64,000 nucleotides of DNA from Glycomyces artemisiae (GCF_003002955.1 NZ_PVTJ01000002.1:310001-374000), one strand, 5' to 3'; shown: positions 36,242 through 44,881, counted from the first letter of the stretch. The notes: a model not told the origin generated them from the letters alone. Translations and numbers: made by a program.

Positions 36242-36365
36242 CCCCAGCGGACGCCGGGGCCGGGCCGTTCTCGGCCCGGCCCAGGACGTCCGGTGACGTG
36301 CGGTAACGCTCGGTCCCCTTGGGATAACTGAAAAACGTGACCTCGACGGCGTTTGCCCCAGGTCA

Positions 36366-36371
36366 TACACT
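36366..36371 (+). promoter_or_regulatory. -10 box for the exported protein at 36378
   Basis: TACACT lies six bases before the ATG. Confidence 0.55.
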
Positions 36372-36377
36372 CGTCAC

Positions 36378-37220
36378 ATGGCAGGTGTGCACCGCAAGCG
36401 AGGGCGCCTCTCGAAAGAGGGCCGCCGCCTCCTCGGAGGCGCGGCGCTGCTCGCCGTCTTCGCGCCGGTGACCGCCTACACGCTCAACGCCGCCATCGCC
36501 CACGTCCAGTCCTGCGGGACGGAGGTGGAGCTCCAGGTCGCGGCCGCGCCCGAGATCGCCGCGGTCCTCGACGACTTCATCGCCGCGGGCGGCGGCGCCC
36601 CTTCGCGCGGCTCCGACGTGTGCGCCGACATCACCGTCACCTCCGTCGCGGGGAACGCGGTCGCCGACACCGGCGCCGACGTGTGGATCCCCGAGACCGG
36701 CCTGTGGCGCAACCTCCCCGATGCAGGTCTCGCGGAGCAGTGGGAGGTCCTCCAGGAGTCCACCGCCGCCAGCGCGGTCGGCCTCGCCCTCCCCGAAGGC
36801 GAGAGCACCGACCAGGTCCTGCCCGACGAGACCGAAGTGGCCCTTCAGGATCCGCGGCAGCACGCCGCGAGCCTCATGTGGATTGTCATCTTCGGCGTCG
36901 ACGAGTACACCGCCGAAGGCGGCGACGGCGCGGCCGTCATGTCCGCCCCCGAGGTCGCCGCCCACAACGCGGGCGGCGCCGAGCAGCTCCAGGCCCCCAC
37001 GGGCGCGACCCAGGTCGCCCAGTTCGAATACCCCATGTACGTGGCCGCCGGGATCGGCGACGACGAGCGCGAGGCCGCCCAGAACCTCCTGCGGTCCTAC
37101 GGCAGCGACCAGTACTCCGAACTCCTTGCGCAGCACGGGCTCACGCCCGGCATCCCGCAGCCCTCGCCGTCCTCCACGGAGATCATCACCGCGGCCCTCG
37201 ACGCCTGGGACCGGCGCTAG
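36378..37220 (+). CDS. Exported solute-binding-like protein, unknown role
   Basis: This 280-residue protein has a basic N-terminus and a hydrophobic segment (about 18-42) that acts as a signal or membrane anchor. The rest resembles the extracellular solute-binding-like domain that precedes a von Willebrand A domain in several actinomycete proteins (ELQVAAAPEIAAVLDDF, VWIPETGLW). The VWA domain itself is absent here. Two Cys in the first 80 residues may pair. No ABC transporter genes are adjacent, so a transport role is doubtful. Confidence 0.7.
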   Translation: MAGVHRKRGRLSKEGRRLLGGAALLAVFAPVTAYTLNAAIAHVQSCGTEVELQVAAAPEIAAVLDDFIAAGGGAPSRGSDVCADITVTSVAGNAVADTGADVWIPETGLWRNLPDAGLAEQWEVLQESTAASAVGLALPEGESTDQVLPDETEVALQDPRQHAASLMWIVIFGVDEYTAEGGDGAAVMSAPEVAAHNAGGAEQLQAPTGATQVAQFEYPMYVAAGIGDDEREAAQNLLRSYGSDQYSELLAQHGLTPGIPQPSPSSTEIITAALDAWDRR

Positions 37221-37239
37221 ACCGGCCCTTGCGGGGGAC

Positions 37240-38385
37240 CTAGACGGCCTTCGCCATCGCCTGGTTGAGCACGTCGTTGAAGACCTGCCAGCATTCCTCG
37301 GACCGGAAGTCCGCCACGTCGACGCTCGACCACGCGTGGAACACGCCGTCCTCGGCCTCGGTGAACACGCTCAAGGCCCCGCGCCAGCGGCCCGACACCT
37401 GCGTCCGCTCGGACACCCCGATGTCGCCGTTCTGGAAGATCTGGAGCGGCTGGTACGGCAGCTCCCCGCGCATCGCGTCCCGGTCCGAGGTCGAGCAGCG
37501 CCCCGCGCACGGCTCCCAGCCGACGGTGATCTTCGAGTCCCCGGCGTCGGCGGTGCACACCGCGGTCTGCCCGGACTCGCTGCACGAGAACGCCTCCGGC
37601 ACGCGGAACGCGAACGGCCAGCCCGCGTACGCCACGGTCCGGGTCGCGTCGCCCTCCGCGAACAGCGTCCCGCCGACCCGCTCCTCCGGGGCGTCGGCGT
37701 CCCACTGCGGCACCTCGTTCTCCGGCTCGCCCTCCTCGGCCGCCTCCGACGGCGCCTCGGTGGTCGCGCCCGCCTCGGTCGTGTCCGAGGGCTCGGCCGA
37801 CGACCCGGCCGGGTCGTCGCCGCCCGACAGGAGGACCCACACGCCCACGACGAGCGCGAGGATCACCACGACCGAGCCGATCCCCACGAGGATCGGCACG
37901 AGCTGCGAGCGCTTCTTCGGCGGCGCGATGATGACCACGGGCGGGGAGATCGGCGGCGGGGACGGCGGCCCGACCGGCGAGGCCGGGGCCGCGGAGCGCT
38001 GCGCGGCCGCCATCTGGTGCGCGGCGCGCTGGGCCGCGGCCGCGGGCCCCACGGGCAGCGGCCCGGTGGCGGGCCCGAGCGCGAGGAGGCGGTCCATGAT
38101 CCGGTCGGCGCCGCGCAGCCGCGGGTCCTTCAGGACCACCACGTACGGCTGCTCGGCTTCGAGGTCGGCGACGAGGATCGGGGCGTCCTCGGGCCCGGCG
38201 GTCGCGTACGCCCAGGCCACGGTGTCGGACAGGAGGCCGCGGCGGGCCGGGTCCTTGGAGGAGGTGGAGCCGAGGGTGAGGATCTGGACGGGGCGCCCGC
38301 CCTCGTCGCTGCCCTCGCACAGCTCGTAGGCCCCTTCGACGCGCGCGGTCGCGACATCGTTGTACGGCCCGACCGTGCGACTCAT
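37240..38385 (-). CDS. Single-pass membrane protein of unknown function
   Basis: This 381-residue protein has a cytoplasmic N-terminal domain of about 115 residues, then a Pro/Ala linker and one membrane helix (VPILVGIGSVVVILALVVGVWVL, about 168-190). An acidic, Thr/Glu-rich linker leads to an external domain of about 150 residues with five or more Cys (CSCSESGQTAVC-like spacing, CAGRC). GAGGGGG precedes the ATG at 38385. The external domain resembles lipoprotein-like sensor domains beside Ser/Thr kinases, but no kinase is adjacent. I do not recognise the family. Confidence 0.75.
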   Translation of the reverse strand: MSRTVGPYNDVATARVEGAYELCEGSDEGGRPVQILTLGSTSSKDPARRGLLSDTVAWAYATAGPEDAPILVADLEAEQPYVVVLKDPRLRGADRIMDRLLALGPATGPLPVGPAAAAQRAAHQMAAAQRSAAPASPVGPPSPPPISPPVVIIAPPKKRSQLVPILVGIGSVVVILALVVGVWVLLSGGDDPAGSSAEPSDTTEAGATTEAPSEAAEEGEPENEVPQWDADAPEERVGGTLFAEGDATRTVAYAGWPFAFRVPEAFSCSESGQTAVCTADAGDSKITVGWEPCAGRCSTSDRDAMRGELPYQPLQIFQNGDIGVSERTQVSGRWRGALSVFTEAEDGVFHAWSSVDVADFRSEECWQVFNDVLNQAMAKAV

Positions 38386-38588
38386 CGAAGCCCCCTCAAC
38401 CTGCGATAGCCGAGCGCTGTTCGGCCGTGCGAGCCGTTAGAAGCGCGGAATTACCACTAAGTATGGCCCGGCCCCGCACGCCGCGCGACACCTGGCCGAA
38501 CGCCTCCCGCGCCGCGCGCCGCGAGGGTCGGCCGCGCGGCCCCGGAGGGTCGGTCCGATGACCGAGGCGGGCTCGAACGCGAGCCGGT

Positions 38589-38594
38589 TACGCT
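38589..38594 (+). promoter_or_regulatory. -10 box for leaderless DedA gene
   Basis: TACGCT lies six bases before the GTG at 38601. Confidence 0.55.
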
Positions 38595-38600
38595 GGCCGC

Positions 38601-39359
38601 GTGACCAACATGCTCAGCGGAACACTGGCACTGGCGGCCGCCTCCACGGGAGACGTCACCCACGCCGACGAATACGACGGCATCATCGGGTGGGTGCTCG
38701 ACCTGATCACCAGATTCGGTGAGGTGGGCGTGGGCCTCGCGCTCGCGATCGAGTCCGTCTTCCCCCCGATCCCCTCCGAGCTCATCCTGCCCGTGGCGGG
38801 GTTCCTGTCCTACCAGGGGCACATGAACTTCTGGCTCGCGATGTTCTTCGCCGCGCTCGGCTCGATGGCCGGCGCGTACATCCTCTACTACGTCGGCTAC
38901 TTCTTCGGGCGCGAGCGCACGCGGTGGCTGTTCGAGAAGCTGCCCCTCCTGGAGCTCAAGGACTTCGAGCGCTCGGAGAAGGTCTTCGCCAGATGGGGCG
39001 GCGTCGCGGTGCTCGCGGGCCGCTGCCTTCCCCTGGTGCGCAGCGCGATCTCCGTCCCGGCGGGGATCGAGAAGATGCCGTTCTGGAAGTTCACCGGCTA
39101 CACCCTCGTCGGCTCCGTGGTGTGGAACGGGATCTGGATCGGCCTGGGCTTCGCGTTCGGCCCCGCGATCGAGCCGATCCTCAACGAGTACTCGGGGCTG
39201 CTGAGCAAGATCGTCGTCGGCATCATCGGCGTCCTGTTCCTGTGGTTCGTGGTGCAGCGCACTATGAAGATCATCCGCAACAGGCGGAACGGCGGCGGCG
39301 AGGACCAGAACGGCGGTGCGGGGCACTCGGACACGATGATCCTGCGCCGCGTGCAGTAG
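38601..39359 (+). CDS. DedA-family membrane protein
   Basis: This 252-residue DedA/VTT protein has the E..FPPIPSE motif in the first re-entrant loop, G...G packing residues, and RCLPLVRSAISVPAG in the second loop, with about five to six membrane segments. DedA proteins act in lipid-linked sugar carrier recycling and membrane homeostasis. The GTG start has a TACGCT box at six bases, so it is probably leaderless. A terminator follows. The C-terminal tail is basic, then Gly/Asp-rich. Confidence 0.92.
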   Translation: MTNMLSGTLALAAASTGDVTHADEYDGIIGWVLDLITRFGEVGVGLALAIESVFPPIPSELILPVAGFLSYQGHMNFWLAMFFAALGSMAGAYILYYVGYFFGRERTRWLFEKLPLLELKDFERSEKVFARWGGVAVLAGRCLPLVRSAISVPAGIEKMPFWKFTGYTLVGSVVWNGIWIGLGFAFGPAIEPILNEYSGLLSKIVVGIIGVLFLWFVVQRTMKIIRNRRNGGGEDQNGGAGHSDTMILRRVQ

Positions 39360-39382
39360 CCGGAATCACTCCGTTTTCTTTG

Positions 39383-39410
39383 CGGCCCTTCGCGTTCGCG
39401 TGAAGGGCCG
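39383..39410 (+). terminator. Terminator after dedA
   Basis: A 9-bp stem CGGCCCTTC/GAAGGGCCG with a 10-nt loop that can pair further (GCG/CGC) is followed by TTCCGCG. Confidence 0.75.
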
Positions 39411-39544
39411 TTCCGCGTCCCCCGAACGCCCCCGACTCGGGCATATGCGGCATCCTCACATTTCGGGTGCGCAACGTCGCATCATTTTCGAATTTCTTCG
39501 CGTCTGGGCGTAACCGCGCCCCCGCCTCTCCAGTTAGTCAGGGT

Positions 39545-39675
39545 GGCCGCACGCGATGCGGCCGGACCGGAGTGTCACCGGTCCTTGGACAGCGAGCGCG
39601 GTCCCCGATCCGCCGGCGATCCAGCCGGTGCGGTCGCGGCTGGGGGTCGCATGAGCGGGCGCCGCAACCGGCGCC
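39545..39675 (+). other. Four-hairpin region upstream of a secreted-protein gene
   Basis: Four hairpins follow each other: 39545-39563 (7-bp stem GGCCGCA), 39564-39584 (7-bp GGACCGG, no gap after the first), 39611-39630 (CGCCGGC with one G-U pair) and 39658-39675 (6-bp GGCGCC). The 434-bp gap has no gene, and the downstream secreted-protein ATG is at 39794. I do not see the conserved bases of known riboswitches such as c-di-AMP. It could be a structured 5' leader. Confidence 0.45.
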
Positions 39676-39793
39676 GCCGCCATCAGCCGCTGGTGAACCG
39701 ACAATTCAGCGATCTTGCACCGCTCCGCGGTCCGTCCGTGCTGCTTCCCCAGTCGCCGGACCCGGACGGTACGAAGAAAGGCAAAACAAGCAG

Positions 39794-40222
39794 ATGAAGA
39801 TGCGCACTGTGCGTACGGCGGGCCTCGTCGGGGGCCTCGCCACGGGGGCTCTGCTGCTCGCGGGGACGGCCGCTCAGGCCGCCGACAACGGCGTCGAGGA
39901 GTCCGCGGGCGACCTCGTCGCGGCGACTCCGGAGGCCCTCGGGGGGCTCCCGGTCGCTCCGGACCAGGTCACCGGCATGGCCGGCGGTCTGACCCAGCAG
40001 GTCCCCGGGCTCGACGCGGTCTCCGCGGTCCCCGGCCTCAACATGCTGGTGCCCTCGGGTCCCGACGCCGAGGCGAAGACCGACAAGCCCGCCGAGAACC
40101 CGGCCAAGGGCGGCCAGGACCAGAAGGACGAGGAGCCGCAGGGCGGCCCGCTCGACGCCCTGCCGGTCGACGACCTGCTCGGCGGCCTCGGCGGCGGCCT
40201 CCCGGTCCCGCTGCCCTTCTAG
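39794..40222 (+). CDS. Small secreted protein upstream of the chaplin-like gene
   Basis: A 142-residue protein with a Sec signal peptide (cleavage after AQA near residue 29). The mature chain is low-complexity: Gly/Pro/Leu-rich with an acidic Lys/Asp/Glu segment (about 95-118) and repeated GLDAV / GGLP units. It has no Cys. A weak AAAGG lies 13 bases upstream; the ATG six bases later (39800) is an alternative. I do not recognise a family; adjacency suggests a surface role shared with the chaplin-like gene. Confidence 0.75.
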   Translation: MKMRTVRTAGLVGGLATGALLLAGTAAQAADNGVEESAGDLVAATPEALGGLPVAPDQVTGMAGGLTQQVPGLDAVSAVPGLNMLVPSGPDAEAKTDKPAENPAKGGQDQKDEEPQGGPLDALPVDDLLGGLGGGLPVPLPF

Positions 40223-40537
40223 GGCGGCCCCATACGACGGCCAGGCGCCCGCCGCGCCCGGCCCGACACGGACGACGGGCCCGTCCGGCCCGCGGCGGTC
40301 CGCAGGACGAGCGAACGCGCTGAGGCGGTGCACCGCCGAGGCCGCGCGAGCCTGCCCGCGAACCGCCGCACCGGACGGCCCGCCGCCCGCGCACCACAAC
40401 TCTCCCGGTTTCGATAGCACCCTGTGACGAGGTGGGACCCAGCCCGCCTCCGAACGCGCACAAGCCATCGGAGCCACGGAGCTTCACGGGGGACGTGATG
40501 GAACAGCAACAACCATTTCCCTGAAAGGTGAGACTTC
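40223..40537. other. Intergenic region before the chaplin-like gene
   Basis: This 315-bp gap has no convincing gene. It holds a 12-bp palindrome GACGGGCCCGTC and, near its end, the ribosome site GAAAGGTGAG of the next gene. A -10-like CGATAGCA sits about 120 bases before the GTG, implying a leadered transcript. Confidence 0.45.
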
Positions 40538-41533
40538 GTGACTAACTCATGGGCTCGCAAGACCGCGCAGACCGGACTCGTCGCCGTCGGGGCGGTCCTC
40601 GTCGCCGGCGCCGGCACCGCGCACGCCACCGGGCCTGACACGACCACGCAAGGCAACGTCGGGGCCGTCTCCGGCAACCAGGTCGTGGCCCCGATCCAGG
40701 TGCCCGTCAACATCTGCGGCGTCGCCGCGGCCGTCCTCGGCACCGCCGACGCCGGCTGCGAGGGCGGCGCGGACGCCGACTTCGGCGGCGCCGGCCACCT
40801 GACCACCCAGAACAACACCGGTCTGGCGAACGGCAACCAGGCGTTCGCCCCCGTCCAGGTCCCGGTCGACGTCAGCGGCATCGCCGCCGCGGTCGGCGGG
40901 CACTCGGGCGCCGGGTCCGACGGCGGCTCCAGCGCCACCGTCGCCGAGTCGGGGCACGTGACCGAGTCGGGCAACACCACGACCCAGCGCAACTGGGGCG
41001 CGCTCTCGGGCAACCAGCTGCTCGCGCCCATCCAGGCCCCGATCAACGCCTGCGGCAACGCGATCGCCATCGGCGGGGTGTCCGACGCGGGCTGCGAGGG
41101 CGGCGCCGACGCCGACTACTCCGGCGCGGGCCACCTGACCACCCAGGACAACGTGGGCCTCGGCAACGGGAACCAGATCTTCGCGCCGATCCAGGCGCCG
41201 GTCAACGTGTGCGGCAACGCCATCGCGATCCTCGGCGTCGCCACCGCCTCCTGCGACGGCGGCTCCGACGCGGAGATCCCCGGCGGCCACGAGGGCCACG
41301 ACAGCCACAAGGGCCTGGACCAGGGCGACATGGAGGCCGCGGACGTGGATCTCAACGAAGAGGCCCTGCCCGTCCCCGGTCTCGACACGGTCGGCGGCGT
41401 CGTCAGCGGCGCCCCGGTCGTCGGCGGCCTCACCGGCGGCCTGGTCGGCAACACCACCTCCGAAGGTGTTGCGGACACGGCCTCCGACGCGGTCTCCGGC
41501 GTGACCGAGCTGGCCGGCGCGGGCGTCCTCTAG
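40538..41533 (+). CDS. Four-repeat chaplin-like surface protein
   Basis: This 331-residue exported protein (signal peptide ending AHA at residue 30) has four chaplin-like repeats. Each has the form N-x-G-x3-GNQ-x3-P-x3-P-(V/I)-(N/D)-x-C-G. Repeats 1, 3 and 4 have two Cys about 14 apart; repeat 2 has Ser at both. The C-terminal 85 residues are His/Asp-rich then Gly/Val-rich, with no LPxTG sortase signal. Chaplins form amyloid films that coat aerial hyphae in Streptomyces. GAAAGGTGAG precedes the GTG start. Long chaplins there carry only two repeats and a sortase signal, so this form is unusual. Confidence 0.88.
   Translation: MTNSWARKTAQTGLVAVGAVLVAGAGTAHATGPDTTTQGNVGAVSGNQVVAPIQVPVNICGVAAAVLGTADAGCEGGADADFGGAGHLTTQNNTGLANGNQAFAPVQVPVDVSGIAAAVGGHSGAGSDGGSSATVAESGHVTESGNTTTQRNWGALSGNQLLAPIQAPINACGNAIAIGGVSDAGCEGGADADYSGAGHLTTQDNVGLGNGNQIFAPIQAPVNVCGNAIAILGVATASCDGGSDAEIPGGHEGHDSHKGLDQGDMEAADVDLNEEALPVPGLDTVGGVVSGAPVVGGLTGGLVGNTTSEGVADTASDAVSGVTELAGAGVL
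40649..41275 (+). repeat. ABAB coding repeat of chaplin-like units
   Basis: Units start at residues 38, 91, 150 and 203 (nt 40649, 40808, 40985, 41144). Units 1 and 3 share DAGCEGGADAD; units 2 and 4 share LxNGNQxFAP. The pattern is a duplicated two-repeat block. Confidence 0.85.
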
Positions 41534-41607
41534 GACCCCGTTCCGAACGACCTGCACGGCAAGGGGACCGCACCGGCCAGGAGCGGCCCCGCAGGAGAAC
41601 AACGAAT

Positions 41608-41636
41608 CGCGCCGCGGCCCGACGGGCCGCGGCGCG
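41608..41636. terminator. Shared terminator between convergent genes
   Basis: A perfect 13-bp stem CGCGCCGCGGCCC/GGGCCGCGGCGCG has loop GAC. It lies between the chaplin-like gene and the SRPBCC gene and may work in both directions. Confidence 0.8.
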
Positions 41637-41648
41637 AAGTCGCGTCAG

Positions 41649-42158
41649 CTATTCGGGCTTCTCGTGGAGGCGGGCGGCGAGCGCCTCGTTCATCGACGCG
41701 AGGGCGCGCTCGGTGTCGCCGAGGGTCCTCGCCATGAGCGGCACGAGGATGCCGGTGAACCGCTCGCCGTGGGTGAGGACCGTGGTCCCGTCCTGCTGCG
41801 GTTCGAGCACGAAGTAGTGCTCGCCGTCGAACAGGCCGCCGGGGCCGAGTTTCCCGAGCCAGCGGATCTGCCGGGCGGGCGAGACGCGCAGCACGCGCGG
41901 TCGGAACGTCGCCGACTTCCCGTTGCCCTGCATGAAGATCGCTTCGAGCCGCTCGTCCTCGGCGAGGAGACCGGAGATCTCCCTGATGAACGGGTTCCAC
42001 TCGCCGTAGGCGGGGAAGTCGGTCAGGACCGCCCACACCTCGTTCGCGCGGGCTTCGAGGTGCGCGGTCGTCTCGATCCGGTGCTCCTTGCCCCCGGCCC
42101 AGATGGCGTACGCGGTGATGGCGGCGACGATGACGGCCGCGACGACCAGGATGATCAC
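41649..42158 (-). CDS. Membrane-anchored SRPBCC-domain protein
   Basis: This 169-residue protein starts with one hydrophobic helix (IILVVAAVIVAAITAYAIW) and continues as a START/SRPBCC lipid-binding-like domain (ANEVWAVLTDFPAYGEWNPFI ... HGERFTGILVP). The GTG at 42158 overlaps the Hsp70-fusion stop by four bases (GTGA), so the two are coupled. SRPBCC domains bind hydrophobic ligands. Partnering with a membrane Hsp70-like ATPase is plausible but untested. Confidence 0.82.
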   Translation of the reverse strand: MIILVVAAVIVAAITAYAIWAGGKEHRIETTAHLEARANEVWAVLTDFPAYGEWNPFIREISGLLAEDERLEAIFMQGNGKSATFRPRVLRVSPARQIRWLGKLGPGGLFDGEHYFVLEPQQDGTTVLTHGERFTGILVPLMARTLGDTERALASMNEALAARLHEKPE

Positions 42159-44650
42159 TGTCCCAGACTCCAGAATCGAATATTGCCTTGGTCGTCGCCG
42201 GTGACGGCGTACTGCACGCCGTCGACGGTGACGTCCACGAGTTTGAGGGGCGAGCCGCCGCCGTCGGAGGCGAAGTCGACGGTCTCGCCGGTGCCGATCG
42301 CCACGGCGCGGGCCTCGTCGTGCTCGTTGATGTAGAGCAGCGACTGCTCGACGTCCCCGTCGAGCGACATGTCCACCATCTCGTAGTGGAACTCGTCGTC
42401 GAGGCTCTCGTACGCGAGCGGCGAGAGCGCGGGCGTCTGGCCTTCGAGGTCCCAGAAGTGGAGGAGGCCGTCGTCGCCGTAGAGCATCGCGTACGGGGTG
42501 TGGAAGTCGTAGACGACGCCGAACGCCTCGGTGACGACGCCGTCCATCTGGTCGTCGGACATGTTGAGCCCCATGGGCTCGCCGGTGCGGCCGTCGATGA
42601 CGTCGACGGTCTGGTCGCCGGTGACCGCGACGATGTTCATCGAGGCGCCGTCGATCGTGGAGTAGAACCGCGGGTAGCCGTACCCGTCGGGCAGGTCGAA
42701 GCGCGAGCGCGTGATCTGGTTCTGGAGGTCGAACAGCTCGTACTCGTCGTCGTTGAGCATGCCGAGCGTGGCGTAGAACTCGACGGTCCCGACGCGGTTG
42801 TACAGGTTGTCGGCGCCCTCGGCGACCATCTCCGGGAGGAGGGTCTCGGTGAAGTCCCCGGTCTCGGGCGACCACACGTAGGGGACGGTGCCGGTGCCCA
42901 GCGCGACCACGAGTTCGTCGCCGTTCGAGGCGGGCACGGGCCACAGGGCCTGGACGCCGGTGCCGATGTCGAACTGGTCGACCATCTCGCCGGAGGCCAT
43001 GTCCCACTGGCGGATCACGCCGTCGTCGCCCGCGGAGAACAGCGTCGTGCCGCCCTCGTTCTCGGCGGCGGCGAGGGACTGGACCCGGTCGGTGTGGGCG
43101 CCGGTGATCTCGGAGAGGAGCGTGCCGGCCTCGGCGGTCGTCCAGTTCGGCTCGAACGCGGTGGCGATGACGCCGGAGTCGAAGGGGTCGACGTCCTCGC
43201 CTTCGTCGCGGTTGAAGTACCAGGCGAGCCCGGCGATGATGAGCAGGTCGACGGCGATGAACCCGGCGAGGAGGCGGCGGCCGACCTTCTTGCGGCGCAG
43301 CCGGTCCGCGTCGGTCTCGGGCGGCTCGGGGTCGCTGCCGGACACCGACATCGGGGGCGTCACGGGCTGGGCGGTGCGCGGCGGGAGCGCCTGCGCCGAG
43401 GGCGCGGGCGGGGACTGCGGGAGGGGGGCCGTCCGCGGGGGGCTGTCCTGGCGGTAGGAGGTGCGCGGGGCGTGGGGGGTGTGCGGGGCGAGGGAGACGG
43501 CGGTCTGGGGCGTCAGCGGCGACGGGGCGGGCTGCGCGGGCGGCGTGTAGGGGCGCTGGAGCGACAGGGTCGAGGTGTCGGGGCCCGACCACAGGACCGA
43601 GCCCTCGGCGACGACGACCTCCGGCTGGTCGAGGACCGTGGGGGCGACGCCGAGTTCGCGGTGGAGCAGGGTCGCGACCAGGGGCATGCGGCTCGCGCCG
43701 CCGACGAGGAAGACGCCCGCGGAGTCGGCGAGGTTCAGGTCCGCGGCGCGGATGACGGCCTGGGTGACGCGGATCGTCTGCTCCAGGTGCGGGCGGGCGA
43801 GCTGTTCCAGCTCGGTGCGCGTCAGGTGCGCCTCGACGTCGAGGAGGGGGATCGCGATGTCCGACTGCTGGTGGCGCGAGAGGCGCTCCTTCGCGCCGCG
43901 CACCTCCTCCTGGAACTCCCGGAAGGAGCGGCGCTCCTCGATCGTGGTGGGGTTGACCAGGCGCTTCCAGCCGTCGCGGTCGCCGTAGACGGACCCGAGG
44001 TGCTCGATGAGGGCCGCGTCGATGTCGAGGCCCCCGAGGTCGCCGCGGCCGTCGAGGGCGACGGTCTCGAATCCGGTCTCGGTGCGGCGCACCACGCTCG
44101 CGTCGAACGTGCCCGCGCCGAGGTCGTAGACGACGATCGAGGAGCCGACCGCGGCCCGGTGCTTCAGGGTCTCCGCGTAGTAGGTCGCCGCGGCGACCGG
44201 CTCGGGCACCATGCGGACCGCGCCGAGCCCGGAGCGCGCGGCGGCGTCCTCCAGGACGCGGCGGCGGGCCGGGCCCCACTCGGCGGGGAACGTCAGGGTC
44301 GTCTGCGCGGGGCGGCCGACGACGCGGCGGCACTCGTCGGCGACCGCGTCGAGGACGGCGGCGATGAGGTCGGCCACGGCGAACTCGCGCTCGCCGAGGA
44401 GGGTCGAGGGCAGGTCGATGAGCCGCTTCGGGTTCGGCTCGAACCGCTCGGGGTGCCTGCGGCCCGCGTGGACCGCGTCCTTGCCGACGAGCAGCCCGCC
44501 GTCGCCGTCGGCGCACACCGCCGAGGGCATCAGCGGGGCGCCGTCGAACAGCAGCGGCCGCACGCTCCCGTCGGCGCGGCGCACGACCGCGATCGTGTGC
44601 GAGGTGCCGAAGTCGACGCCGAGCGAGGTTCCTTGGGGGCCGGGGCTCAT
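42155..44650 (-). CDS. Hsp70-like ATPase / transmembrane / beta-propeller fusion
   Basis: This 831-residue protein has an actin-like Hsp70 ATPase at 8-355 (phosphate loop DFGTSHT at 13-19, VYDLGAGTFDAS, GGASRMP). A Pro/Ser-rich linker (about 363-440), one membrane helix (about 460-479) and a C-terminal WD40/PQQ-like propeller of about 300 residues (SAGDDGVIRQWD, GDDQGNIRFWS) follow. It lacks the Hsp70 substrate-binding domain. The propeller should be outside the cell, the ATPase inside. A TACGAT box lies seven bases before the ATG at 44650; a longer frame would start at 44764. It may couple an external signal to an ATPase. Confidence 0.85.
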   Translation of the reverse strand: MSPGPQGTSLGVDFGTSHTIAVVRRADGSVRPLLFDGAPLMPSAVCADGDGGLLVGKDAVHAGRRHPERFEPNPKRLIDLPSTLLGEREFAVADLIAAVLDAVADECRRVVGRPAQTTLTFPAEWGPARRRVLEDAAARSGLGAVRMVPEPVAAATYYAETLKHRAAVGSSIVVYDLGAGTFDASVVRRTETGFETVALDGRGDLGGLDIDAALIEHLGSVYGDRDGWKRLVNPTTIEERRSFREFQEEVRGAKERLSRHQQSDIAIPLLDVEAHLTRTELEQLARPHLEQTIRVTQAVIRAADLNLADSAGVFLVGGASRMPLVATLLHRELGVAPTVLDQPEVVVAEGSVLWSGPDTSTLSLQRPYTPPAQPAPSPLTPQTAVSLAPHTPHAPRTSYRQDSPPRTAPLPQSPPAPSAQALPPRTAQPVTPPMSVSGSDPEPPETDADRLRRKKVGRRLLAGFIAVDLLIIAGLAWYFNRDEGEDVDPFDSGVIATAFEPNWTTAEAGTLLSEITGAHTDRVQSLAAAENEGGTTLFSAGDDGVIRQWDMASGEMVDQFDIGTGVQALWPVPASNGDELVVALGTGTVPYVWSPETGDFTETLLPEMVAEGADNLYNRVGTVEFYATLGMLNDDEYELFDLQNQITRSRFDLPDGYGYPRFYSTIDGASMNIVAVTGDQTVDVIDGRTGEPMGLNMSDDQMDGVVTEAFGVVYDFHTPYAMLYGDDGLLHFWDLEGQTPALSPLAYESLDDEFHYEMVDMSLDGDVEQSLLYINEHDEARAVAIGTGETVDFASDGGGSPLKLVDVTVDGVQYAVTGDDQGNIRFWSLGQ

Positions 44651-44657
44651 GACAGGA

Positions 44658-44663
44658 ATCGTA
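44658..44663 (-). promoter_or_regulatory. -10 box for the Hsp70-like fusion
   Basis: TACGAT on the minus strand lies seven bases before the ATG at 44650. Confidence 0.55.
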
Positions 44664-44881
44664 ACGAACCGAACGAACACGGAACGGCCCGCGCGGGCGG
44701 CCGCCCGGTCCTCGCCCCCGGGCCCTGTCGGCACCCGGTGGCATCGTTGAAAACGGGGGGCCACCCCGTGTCCGGTTTGCCCCGGGCGCTCCGTTCACGT
44801 TCGTCACTCCTAACCCGCTTGAATTTGTTCGGTCGTCCGTCGTAATGTCGTGGGGTACTGACGCCGACCGATCGGACCCGC

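Noticed and set aside
39460..39793. Cyclic di-AMP (ydaO-type) riboswitch before a secreted protein
   Set aside because: Position fits actinobacterial examples, but I cannot find the conserved core bases; only generic hairpins are visible.
40649..41275. Regular repeats at about 160-bp steps, considered as a CRISPR-like or minisatellite array
   Set aside because: They are in-frame protein repeats of the chaplin-like gene, with diverged DNA and no constant repeat of 20-40 nt.
41400..41533. Sortase sorting signal at the C-terminus of the chaplin-like protein
   Set aside because: There is no LPxTG or LAxTG motif and no Arg/Lys tail after the hydrophobic stretch.
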